Below are positions 1 to 5,496 of a stretch of DNA of 5,496 bases, piece by piece. The stretch's first letter is position 1, and each line of letters starts with the position of its first letter. The translations under genes and the position numbers were made by a program. Under the pieces are notes generated by a model that was given only the letters and a program-made list of their open reading frames with translations, did no database searches and had not been told where the DNA came from. The stretch comes from Candidatus Shapirobacteria bacterium UBA2283 (GTDB lineage Bacteria; Patescibacteriota; Microgenomatia; UBA12405): assembly GCA_002345725.1 (NCBI GenBank), contig DDWP01000094.1, positions 1 through 5,496 of the forward strand, in the 5' to 3' direction.

Positions 1-1146
1 CTCAGTCAAGTCAAAGCTCTCTCTCCCCAAGTCATCCGTATCGACCATATTTTTGATTATTACAAAGTTGACTCAGGTAATGGTCAATACGACTTTTCCC
101 GACTCGACGGAGCCGTCGATAGTATTTTAAAAACCGGTGCCATCCCCATGCTTTCACTCTCCTACACCACCAACGAAATGGCCAAAAATGGCCAGAACGC
201 CGGTGAACCAAAAGACTGGAATCAGTGGTATCAGCTTGTTCGGGCTACCGCCCGCCACTATTCTATAGACAAGAAAATCAGTGGTATTTATTATGAAGTC
301 TGGAACGAACCTGATCTCTTTGGTGGCTGGCACTATGGTAAAGACCCGTCTTACAGCACTCTCTACATTCAAAGTGCCCGAGCCGTAGCTGATGGCGCCA
401 AAGGCACATCTTTTAAAGTTGGTGGACCAGCCACTACCGCCTACTATAGCAACTGGATCAAATCTCTCTTTGCCACTGCTTCAAGGAACAGACTACCTCT
501 AGATTTTATCTCCTGGCACAAGTACAGCAAAAACCTCGACGACTACGACAAAGATTTTGAAGCTCTCAACAAGCTTCTCTCCGACTATCCCCAATATTAC
601 GACATAGAGAGAACAATCACGGAAGTTGGCCCCAACCCGGAGCCAGATTCTTGGTACGACAATCATCTCTCCGGTGTCCACCTCATCGCCCTCTCTACCC
701 GTATGGCCGGCAAGATTCACCGCCTATTCACCTTCGAACCAGTCGATGGCCCATCTCCTCGTTCCGACAAAAGTAGCGGCTGGGGGCTGATTACTCATCC
801 CAATAATGGCGCCAAGCCCAAGCCTCGTTACTATGCCATCCAATTTCTAAATCGATTCCTTGGTCAACGTCTCAGCAGCACCGGCGACGGTTCCTGGGTT
901 ACTTCTATGTCTTCTCTTAATGGCAAAACTGTTCAAATACTACTCGCCAACTACGATCCCCGAGGTACTCACTCCGAGACAGTTCCTCTATTAATTACCA
1001 ATCTCACTCCCGGCCAATACAAAATGACTATCACTAGCTATATGGGCAAATCTACTAGTAAAACTATTACTGCCACAGTCAATCACCGTGACCAAATCTA
1101 TATGGAACCAAACAGTGCCAAACTAGTTGAATTATCTCCCCAGTAA
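1..1146 (+). CDS. GH39-like (clan GH-A) glycoside hydrolase, 5' end missing
   Basis: The frame is open to base 1, so the first Met at 148 is internal and 381 C-terminal residues are visible. In visible numbering, residues 11-20 (VIRIDHIFDY) and the stretch YDFSRLDGAVDSILKTGA resemble the early strands and helices of a GH39-type TIM barrel. YYEVWNEPD carries the probable acid/base Glu103 in the NEP motif. DFISWHKYS contains His173. TITEVGPN carries the probable nucleophile Glu208 near the end of a strand. The roughly 105-residue spacing of the two Glu fits a retaining clan GH-A enzyme. From about residue 295 to the end, a Thr/Ser-rich beta segment looks like a small C-terminal beta-sandwich. 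Substrate is unknown: beta-xylosidase-like or exopolysaccharide-cleaving activity is possible. A signal peptide or membrane anchor could be in the missing part. The 3' end overlaps the convergent rseP by 15 bp. The fold is well supported, the exact family less so. Confidence 0.8.
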   Translation, partial: LSQVKALSPQVIRIDHIFDYYKVDSGNGQYDFSRLDGAVDSILKTGAIPMLSLSYTTNEMAKNGQNAGEPKDWNQWYQLVRATARHYSIDKKISGIYYEVWNEPDLFGGWHYGKDPSYSTLYIQSARAVADGAKGTSFKVGGPATTAYYSNWIKSLFATASRNRLPLDFISWHKYSKNLDDYDKDFEALNKLLSDYPQYYDIERTITEVGPNPEPDSWYDNHLSGVHLIALSTRMAGKIHRLFTFEPVDGPSPRSDKSSGWGLITHPNNGAKPKPRYYAIQFLNRFLGQRLSSTGDGSWVTSMSSLNGKTVQILLANYDPRGTHSETVPLLITNLTPGQYKMTITSYMGKSTSKTITATVNHRDQIYMEPNSAKLVELSPQ

Positions 1147-2187
1147 CCTTACTACATCCCCAACAGTAACTAATAAGATTAAGCTCAAGAGAACTACCAT
1201 GCCAATATTATTTACTATAGCTTCAAATTTTTGATTAGCTCTTTTCCTAGTCACCAGTTCATAAAGCACAAAAATAATCCTTCCCCCGTCTAATGCCGGA
1301 AAAGGCAATATGTTCACTATCGCCAAATTGACCGATACTATTCCAAAGAAATGTATCACCGCCAATATTCCCTGATTTTTGTTGATACTACTAGTCGCTT
1401 CAAACATTCCAATCGGTCCAGATACATCTTTAGGAGATTGACCCACTAGCAAACTTCCAATCATCTTTGTTACTCCTTCAAAGATTATTTTACCCCAATA
1501 ATAGGCTTCTTTGAATCCAGCTGCCACACCTTTATAACCCTCATACCATTTCATTTTTACCATCTCCCGATTCGATATCGCCACTCCCATCGAACCTTCA
1601 CCTTCTGGCGGATTTTCTCTAACTTGTACGGGCACCCCTTGTGGGCGCCCTTCTATTTCCAAAATCACAATTTTTCCTTTGTACTTAACCACTTCAGCAG
1701 TTAGTTCTGACGGACTATTAATTACCGTCCCATTCACGGATTTAATCCAATCTCCATCCATCAATCCCGCCTCCTTGGCCGGTGAATTTTCAGCCACTCC
1801 AACCACTTTCACTTTATCAGTATCAGTCGGTACTCCCAGAATTGCATAAACCATTGAGAACACAAATACCGCCAAGATTATATTCATCAATACCCCACCC
1901 AGGACTATCAAACCCTTTTGCCAGGGATTCTTCGATACAAAAGAAGTACTACTTTTAAGAAATTTTTTGTCAGTCAGGTCTTCACCTTCAAGGCGACAAA
2001 ATCCGCCGATAGGCAACCAATTCAAACTCCAAATAGTTCCACCCATTTTCTTACCCCAGATTTTTGGTGGTAAGCCCAACCCAAATTCTTCTACCTTAAC
2101 TCCAGTTATTTTTGCTGCAAAAAAATGTCCAAATTCATGAACCAATACCAATATTGAGAGAGCTAAAACAAAAATTAATATATCCAT
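1132..2187 (-). CDS. rseP: RseP-type site-2 metalloprotease (peptidase family M50B)
   Basis: A 351-residue intramembrane zinc protease that cleaves membrane-embedded substrates in regulated intramembrane proteolysis. The first membrane helix (about residues 2-22) carries the zinc motif HEFGH, with His17, Glu18 and His21. Residues 58-70 (LPIGGFCRLEGED) match the membrane-associated loop of the family. A second helix spans about 92-118. One PDZ domain spans about 125-190 (KVVGVAENSPAKEAGL, GDWIKSVNG). SGPIGMFE (256-263) is the usual post-PDZ motif. NILPFPALDGG (292-302) supplies the third zinc ligand, Asp300. A last helix lies at about 327-347. E. coli RseP has about 450 residues and two PDZ domains, so this is the short single-PDZ form. 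The ATG at 2187 puts the N-terminus at the usual distance from HExxH. There is no Shine-Dalgarno sequence; a TAGAAT box lies 7 nt upstream. Its substrate is not evident, as no anti-sigma gene is nearby. Confidence 0.95.
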   Translation of the reverse strand: MDILIFVLALSILVLVHEFGHFFAAKITGVKVEEFGLGLPPKIWGKKMGGTIWSLNWLPIGGFCRLEGEDLTDKKFLKSSTSFVSKNPWQKGLIVLGGVLMNIILAVFVFSMVYAILGVPTDTDKVKVVGVAENSPAKEAGLMDGDWIKSVNGTVINSPSELTAEVVKYKGKIVILEIEGRPQGVPVQVRENPPEGEGSMGVAISNREMVKMKWYEGYKGVAAGFKEAYYWGKIIFEGVTKMIGSLLVGQSPKDVSGPIGMFEATSSINKNQGILAVIHFFGIVSVNLAIVNILPFPALDGGRIIFVLYELVTRKRANQKFEAIVNNIGMVVLLSLILLVTVGDVVRLLGR

Positions 2188-2194
2188 AAGGTTT

Positions 2195-2223
2195 ATTCTA
2201 ACAGGTCACCAAGTCAGTATCAC
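2195..2223 (-). promoter_or_regulatory. Putative rseP promoter, leaderless type
   Basis: On the minus strand a GTGATA box (2218-2223; 4 of 6 matches to TTGACA) is followed after 17 bp by TAGAAT (2195-2200; 5 of 6 matches to TATAAT). Only 7 nt separate TAGAAT from the rseP ATG, so transcription would begin at or next to the start codon. This fits the missing ribosome binding site. It is a pattern match only. Confidence 0.4.
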
Positions 2224-2240
2224 TATTTCAATCAACCTAA

Positions 2241-2257
2241 CAATAATAGTATTATTG
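2241..2257. promoter_or_regulatory. 17-bp perfect palindrome, possible operator
   Basis: CAATAATA, one central G, then TATTATTG: two perfect 8-bp arms. It lies in the short gap between divergently transcribed rseP and the membrane glycosyltransferase gene, and overlaps that gene's -10-like box and the TTG start candidate. The symmetry suits a dimeric DNA-binding protein. A single-base loop makes an RNA hairpin unlikely. AT-rich palindromes also arise by chance. Confidence 0.35.
2250..2255 (+). promoter_or_regulatory. -10-like box before the membrane glycosyltransferase gene
   Basis: TATTAT (5 of 6 matches to TATAAT) ends 8 nt before a GTG codon at 2264, which is in frame with the downstream gene. 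The best -35 candidate at 17-bp spacing, TTCAAT at 2227-2232, is poor. If used, it would give a leaderless mRNA starting near GTG 2264 and would favour that start over TTG 2255. Confidence 0.25.
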
Positions 2258-3619
2258 CTTATCGTGATAAAAACCGCTACCGTACTACTCGTCTTTCTCT
2301 TAGGTATAAAGGCAATTCTTACTTTCCAATCCGTTAGCCCAGTATTCTCTAACCATGATCAAGCCAGAGATATCATAGCTGCTAAAATTTTTTCAGAACA
2401 TCGACAACTACCCACTAATTCACCCTATTGTGGTGGTTGTAATCTTATCAGCACACTCAAAAACTCACAAATCTATTATCTAGTTCTTGGCTTAATATAT
2501 TCAATCAATAAATATGATAGCTTACTTATCCTCTCTGCTCTGTGGGCCAGCTTAACTATCCCGTTCACTTTCCTCATTACCTATCAACTAATCCGACATT
2601 TTCCCACTGCCATCCTTAGCTCTCTGGCCGTCAGTCTTTCTCCGCTACTCCTACATAGTTCGGTCAATGTCCCCTATCAACCAAGCTATCTTCCTACATT
2701 TTCCTGTCTAATCATTTGGCTACTCCTATTAAACCGCCACCGTCGATCCATTTTTCTCTCCATTCTCACGGGAATTTTGTTATTACTTGCCATTCAATTT
2801 CATCTATCAGCTCTATTACTACTTCCCATCTACTTCATATTTACTTACCAGACAATCAAGATAATTCCCGACAACAAAAGGACCATACTTATACTCTTCC
2901 AAATCACATTTGTACTAGTGTTTATAAAATTGAATATCAACCTCAACTCAACGTCGATCTCACCCTCCAACCTAACAATATCCAACATACTTCAACACTT
3001 TTTTATGCATTTAAGTCAAGACCTGACCACTCTTTTTCCTCACCCCATACATCCAGTCATTTTTTTACTTATTTTATTAATATCAATTATTATCAACCCA
3101 CAATATCGCTTACTCCTTCCGCTTATTCTCACCCTTCCCATAACTGGAATATCCTCTTATTACAATTATTACACCGCCATTTTCTGGCCATTTTTAATTA
3201 TTCTATCTGTCGGTATGTTTCGCCCCCTTCTCAATTATATTTTCTACCAAACTATAATTTTGCTAGTTTTTATAATCCTATCTCCCAAAATCACCACCCT
3301 TCTCCCACAACCCATCACCTCAGCTTCCACCAACAATTTTGAGCTAATTAAAAGCATCTCCCAAGAGATAGATCCTCACCTCAGCCAGTCCAAACCAAAT
3401 CATATATATCAATACGACAATTATCTAAACACTTTTACCGGTTACTACTTAGTACGTAACCTATCATTACAAGATTACCGAGAAACACTCAACGATCCCC
3501 GCTTTAACAAGCTAATCTACTGCCAATCCCAATGTTCAAAATTTGAAATTGAATTTAGCCGATACCAACCAGCACTTCTGACAACAGGTGACTACCGTAT
3601 ATACCGTTTCAATAAATAA
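2255..3619 (+). CDS. Multi-pass membrane protein, probable GT-C glycosyltransferase (GT39/PMT-like)
   Basis: This 454-residue protein probably moves a sugar from a polyprenyl-phosphate carrier to an acceptor outside the membrane. After a first helix (about residues 4-23), the loop SNHDQARDI (32-40) resembles the acidic catalytic loop of GT-C enzymes, with Asp35 and Asp39 as candidates. About ten further hydrophobic segments follow, at roughly 73-84, 88-113, 116-134, 143-159, 165-198, 209-226, 267-281, 285-299, 305-320 and 327-343. VPYQPSYLPTFS (139-150) resembles a conserved loop of bacterial PMT_2-like proteins. The last 110 residues look soluble and probably extracytoplasmic. Cysteine pairs occur at 59/62 and 423/427. 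No ATG start exists: TTG 2255 and GTG 2264 are the candidates, neither with a Shine-Dalgarno sequence. The coding strand is strikingly G-poor (nine glycines in all). The gene stands against the strand of its neighbours. Donor and acceptor are unknown. Confidence 0.72.
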   Translation: MLIVIKTATVLLVFLLGIKAILTFQSVSPVFSNHDQARDIIAAKIFSEHRQLPTNSPYCGGCNLISTLKNSQIYYLVLGLIYSINKYDSLLILSALWASLTIPFTFLITYQLIRHFPTAILSSLAVSLSPLLLHSSVNVPYQPSYLPTFSCLIIWLLLLNRHRRSIFLSILTGILLLLAIQFHLSALLLLPIYFIFTYQTIKIIPDNKRTILILFQITFVLVFIKLNINLNSTSISPSNLTISNILQHFFMHLSQDLTTLFPHPIHPVIFLLILLISIIINPQYRLLLPLILTLPITGISSYYNYYTAIFWPFLIILSVGMFRPLLNYIFYQTIILLVFIILSPKITTLLPQPITSASTNNFELIKSISQEIDPHLSQSKPNHIYQYDNYLNTFTGYYLVRNLSLQDYRETLNDPRFNKLIYCQSQCSKFEIEFSRYQPALLTTGDYRIYRFNK

Positions 3620-3622
3620 TCC

Positions 3623-4174
3623 TTACCCCCTTATTTCCACTTCTTTCTTTTTAGAAATTTCTTCTAGCCCACCAATATATTTATCGGTTACTTTCTGCAA
3701 TTCTGCTTCATCTCTCTTAAATTCATCTTCCGACACCGTTTTTGCATTTTTTGCATCCATTAATTTTTTTCTAAAATCAGCTCTAGCATCTCTTATCATG
3801 CCTCTAGCTCCTTCCAATTTTCTCCCCAACAATTTTACATAATCTTCTCTCTGCTCCTGAGTCATCATCGGCAATGACATTCGAATTAATTGTCCGTCAA
3901 CTACCGGTGTCATCCCAATATTGGCTGCCTGAATTCCGTTACATATTTCTCGGATAATTGATTGATCCCATGGTTGAAAAGTCAAACTTCTCACATCAGG
4001 CACGCTAATACCCCCCAGTTCTATTAATTTATTTTTTGTCCCACCATACACAGTCACGACCACATTTTCGATCAACCCTGGTGTTGCTCTACCTGTCCGG
4101 ATAGAACCAATATCGTTGACAAACAAATCAGTGATTTTACCCATTCGGGCATTGACGTCAGAAAAATTTATCAT
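3623..4174 (-). CDS. frr: Ribosome recycling factor
   Basis: RRF works with EF-G in the cytoplasm to split post-termination ribosomes. At 183 residues it is close to the usual 185. Domain I is the three-helix bundle (about 1-29 and 105-183) and domain II the inserted beta domain (about 30-104). Recognisable motifs are SIRTGRATPGL (24-34), the YGG turn (43-45), ISVPDVRSL (56-64), FQPWD (66-70), IGMTPVVDGQLIRM (86-99) and LPMMTQEQRED (101-111). Arg131 in RDARAD aligns with E. coli Arg132, a residue important for ribosome binding, although the usual RNIRRD sequence is altered. SEDEFKRDEAELQK (148-161) is the typical last helix. It lies 9 bp after tsf with no pyrH between them and ends 3 bp from the convergent glycosyltransferase gene. 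The ATG at 4174 matches the family N-terminus. Confidence 0.97.
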   Translation of the reverse strand: MINFSDVNARMGKITDLFVNDIGSIRTGRATPGLIENVVVTVYGGTKNKLIELGGISVPDVRSLTFQPWDQSIIREICNGIQAANIGMTPVVDGQLIRMSLPMMTQEQREDYVKLLGRKLEGARGMIRDARADFRKKLMDAKNAKTVSEDEFKRDEAELQKVTDKYIGGLEEISKKKEVEIRG

Positions 4175-4182
4175 ATAGACAA

Positions 4183-4188
4183 ATTATA
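4183..4188 (-). promoter_or_regulatory. -10-like TATAAT ahead of frr
   Basis: A consensus TATAAT on the minus strand overlaps the tsf stop codon and ends 8 nt before the frr ATG. No -35 match is seen at 16-18 bp and there is no TGn extension. It could be an internal leaderless promoter for frr or a chance match in AT-rich DNA. frr has no Shine-Dalgarno sequence. Confidence 0.25.
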
Positions 4189-4642
4189 TCTCAAATCTCG
4201 CCATCCTACCTACTTTTATATTTTCACCAAATTTACCAACTAAAGCAGTTACTAAGTCTTTAACTTTCTTAGAAGGATCTTTGACAAAATCCATCTCCAA
4301 AAGTTCTTCGACTGTTTCTGGGCTCATAGCCGTAATTTGCAAACACAGATCTCGAGTAACTTGAATAAATTCCTCATTCTTAGCTACAAAGTCAGTCTCA
4401 CAAAGCAATTCCACCATTACTCCAATTTTACCGGTAGTATGGGTATAAGTAGCTACTCTACCTTGGTGAACTTCTTTTTCAGATCTTTTTTCCATCTGTT
4501 TAATACCTAATTCTTTAAGTAACTCCATGGCTTTCTTCTCATCACCTTCTGCCTTTTCCACCGCAATTTTTATCTCACCAATTGAGTACCCTGTCTCCCC
4601 TCTTATTTTTTTAACTAGATCAATTATTTGTTTATTGTCCAT
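4184..4642 (-). CDS. tsf: Elongation factor Ts, minimal form
   Basis: EF-Ts is the guanine nucleotide exchange factor that removes GDP from EF-Tu. The N-terminal UBA-like domain is at about 4-46, where the usual LRExTGAGMMDCKKAL consensus has become IRGETGYSIGEIKIAV. The core follows: GRVATYTHTTGKIGVMVEL (61-79), then CETDFVAKNEEF (81-92), whose Asp84-Phe85 correspond to the E. coli pair that inserts into the EF-Tu GTPase domain. The end, FVKDPSKKVKDL (119-130) and GENIKVGRMARFEI (139-152), is the normal terminus of short bacterial EF-Ts. At 152 residues it is much shorter than E. coli (283) or Thermus (about 196). The missing part lies between about 108 and 119, where others have a longer helical stretch. 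Both ends match the family, so this is not a broken gene. It lies 9 bp after rpsB and is probably cotranscribed with it. Confidence 0.95.
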   Translation of the reverse strand: MDNKQIIDLVKKIRGETGYSIGEIKIAVEKAEGDEKKAMELLKELGIKQMEKRSEKEVHQGRVATYTHTTGKIGVMVELLCETDFVAKNEEFIQVTRDLCLQITAMSPETVEELLEMDFVKDPSKKVKDLVTALVGKFGENIKVGRMARFEI

Positions 4643-4651
4643 AATTCGTAA

Positions 4652-5443
4652 TTAATTCTTAACTCCTGCTGCTTTAATAGCTCGTCCAATCTCTTCAACT
4701 ATCAAGTTGATGGATTTAACACTATCGTCGTTTGCCGGAATGGCAAAATCAACTTTTCTTGGATCAGCATCAGTGTCAGAGATAGCCACAGTTTTGATAT
4801 TGCGCATTTTTGTTTCTTTAACAGCTGTTTTTTCAAAACCAGCATCGACGATAAAAAGAACATCAAACATCTTTTCCAAGTTAGCCAATCCACCGATCAT
4901 TTTTTCTAGTCGGATCTGCTCTTTTGATAGATCGAGTAATTCTTTTTTAGACTTGTCAGTAAATTTGTTTTTCTCCAAACCATCTTTAATATCATTGTAT
5001 TTACGGATGTTCTTACGAATTTGTTCCCAGTTACTGATTGTTCCACCCAACCATCGGTCAGTAATATAAGCTACACCAGCATCAGTCGCTACTCTTTTAA
5101 TTACTTCTCTAGCTTGTCGCTTAGTACCAAGGAGAGCTATTTGTTTACCGTTACGCCTAGCATTGTAAATAAAGTTACATGCTTTCTCCAAGTCATTTAA
5201 AGTCTTGGTTAAGTCAACGATAGATATCCCGTCTTTAGCAATATAGATATTTTCTTTAGCTTTTGGATGAGTCTTAGAAATTTTATGACCCAAGTGACAA
5301 CCAGCCGCCAACAAGTCTTTCAAACCAATAGTCAATTCATACTTTTTGTCCTCTTTGACTTTACCTTCTGCGGTTACTTCTTCTTTTAAGTTTTGAGTTT
5401 TAAGTTTTAAGTTTTCTTTTTCCAAGGCTACCTTCTCATTCAT
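4652..5443 (-). CDS. rpsB: 30S ribosomal protein S2, start uncertain
   Basis: S2 joins the 30S subunit late, near the head-body junction, and helps bind S1 where S1 exists. From the ATG at 5443 there are 263 residues. The conserved body starts at about residue 37: LTIGLKDLLAAGCHLGHK (37-54), with the usual Trp-Asn-Pro-Lys stretch changed to KTHPKAKENIY. Then come GISIVDLTKTL (72-82), LLGTKRQAREV (104-114), RWLGGTISNW (130-139), the coiled region (about 140-190) and the signature ISDTDADPRKVDFAIPANDD (221-240), followed by SVKSINLI. Residues 1-36 are unlike normal S2: charged, low complexity, and partly encoded by a 7-bp tandem repeat. The frame stays open from 5443 to the right edge, so the gene may begin outside the window. 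It could also begin later, for example at the TTG giving MTIGLKDLL. No Shine-Dalgarno sequence is evident at ATG 5443. It is the first visible gene of rpsB-tsf-frr. Confidence 0.93.
   Translation of the reverse strand: MNEKVALEKENLKLKTQNLKEEVTAEGKVKEDKKYELTIGLKDLLAAGCHLGHKISKTHPKAKENIYIAKDGISIVDLTKTLNDLEKACNFIYNARRNGKQIALLGTKRQAREVIKRVATDAGVAYITDRWLGGTISNWEQIRKNIRKYNDIKDGLEKNKFTDKSKKELLDLSKEQIRLEKMIGGLANLEKMFDVLFIVDAGFEKTAVKETKMRNIKTVAISDTDADPRKVDFAIPANDDSVKSINLIVEEIGRAIKAAGVKN
5384..5411. repeat. Four tandem 7-bp units (TTTTRAG) inside the 5' end of rpsB
   Basis: On the plus strand four consecutive heptamers read TTTTAAG, TTTTGAG, TTTTAAG, TTTTAAG (minus strand: CTTAAAA/CTCAAAA units). In the rpsB frame they encode part of ENLKLKTQNLKEE. 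Seven is not a multiple of three, so gain or loss of one unit would shift the frame. Such AT-rich heptamer arrays are more typical of intergenic spacers. Confidence 0.8.
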
Positions 5444-5496
5444 TCTCTTAATATTTTCTGCCGTAACTTTACTCTGAGTCCTTGCCTTAACTACCA

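Noticed and set aside
148..150. ATG as start of the hydrolase
   Set aside because: The frame is open to base 1 and the upstream residues match the N-terminal part of the TIM barrel, so this Met is internal.
154..720. Minus-strand open frames (154-372 and 499-720) opposite the hydrolase
   Set aside because: They lie fully antisense to the conserved catalytic domain and show no recognisable protein features.
2716..3342. Open frame of 208 codons inside the glycosyltransferase gene, same strand, another frame
   Set aside because: Its product is a His/Ser/Pro/Thr-rich string without recognisable domains. The G-poor strand makes TAG and TGA rare, which explains its length. The overlapping frame gives a sensible membrane protein.
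3588..3842. Plus-strand open frame opposite the end of frr
   Set aside because: Antisense shadow of conserved RRF codons; no family resemblance.
4643..4661. AT-rich AATTCGTAATTAATT segment between rpsB and tsf as an operator or repeat element
   Set aside because: The symmetry is only four bases per arm and part of it is the rpsB end; too weak without other copies.
4663..4666. GGAG (minus strand) upstream of tsf as a ribosome binding site
   Set aside because: It is 20 nt from the tsf ATG, too far for a normal Shine-Dalgarno sequence, and is part of the last rpsB codons.
4702..5069. Open frames on both strands overlapping rpsB
   Set aside because: Both sit over well-conserved S2 codons and have no features of their own.
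1..5496. tRNA, rRNA, CRISPR array, insertion sequence, riboswitch
   Set aside because: No cloverleaf, spaced direct repeats, transposase or terminal inverted repeats are seen; nearly the whole window is protein-coding.

Overview
This window looks like a piece of the chromosome of a Candidate Phyla Radiation (Patescibacteria) bacterium, possibly of the Microgenomates type. Four features suggest this: a very short EF-Ts, divergent forms of S2 and ribosome recycling factor, almost no Shine-Dalgarno sequences, and a G-poor multi-pass membrane glycosyltransferase of a kind I associate with these genomes. The lineage call is inference from protein character, not from a marker tree.

Layout. Positions 1-1146 (+) hold the C-terminal 381 residues of a clan GH-A (GH39-like) glycoside hydrolase whose 5' end lies off the left edge. 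It meets, tail to tail with a 15-bp overlap, an RseP-type site-2 metalloprotease (1132-2187, -). A divergent gap of about 67 bp follows, with a 17-bp perfect palindrome and -10-like boxes. It leads into a GT-C-type membrane protein, probably a glycosyltransferase (2255-3619, +). That gene ends 3 bp from the end of frr (3623-4174, -), which is followed upstream by tsf (4184-4642, -) and rpsB (4652-5443, possibly running to the right edge, -).

How the genes relate. rpsB-tsf-frr is a remnant of the widespread bacterial block rpsB-tsf-pyrH-frr-uppS-cdsA-dxr-rseP. Here pyrH is absent between tsf and frr, and uppS, cdsA and dxr are absent between frr and rseP. A single opposite-strand membrane glycosyltransferase gene stands where the latter three would be. 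The translation genes supply S2 (30S assembly), EF-Ts (EF-Tu recharging) and RRF (ribosome recycling). The other three encode membrane or surface functions: regulated intramembrane proteolysis, glycan transfer from a lipid carrier, and glycan hydrolysis.

I do not see a new defence, mobile or regulatory system. The points most worth a second look are the heptanucleotide repeat and undefined start of rpsB, the minimal EF-Ts, the palindrome between rseP and the glycosyltransferase, and the repeated placement of a -10-like box 7-8 nt before start codons, which suggests leaderless mRNAs.
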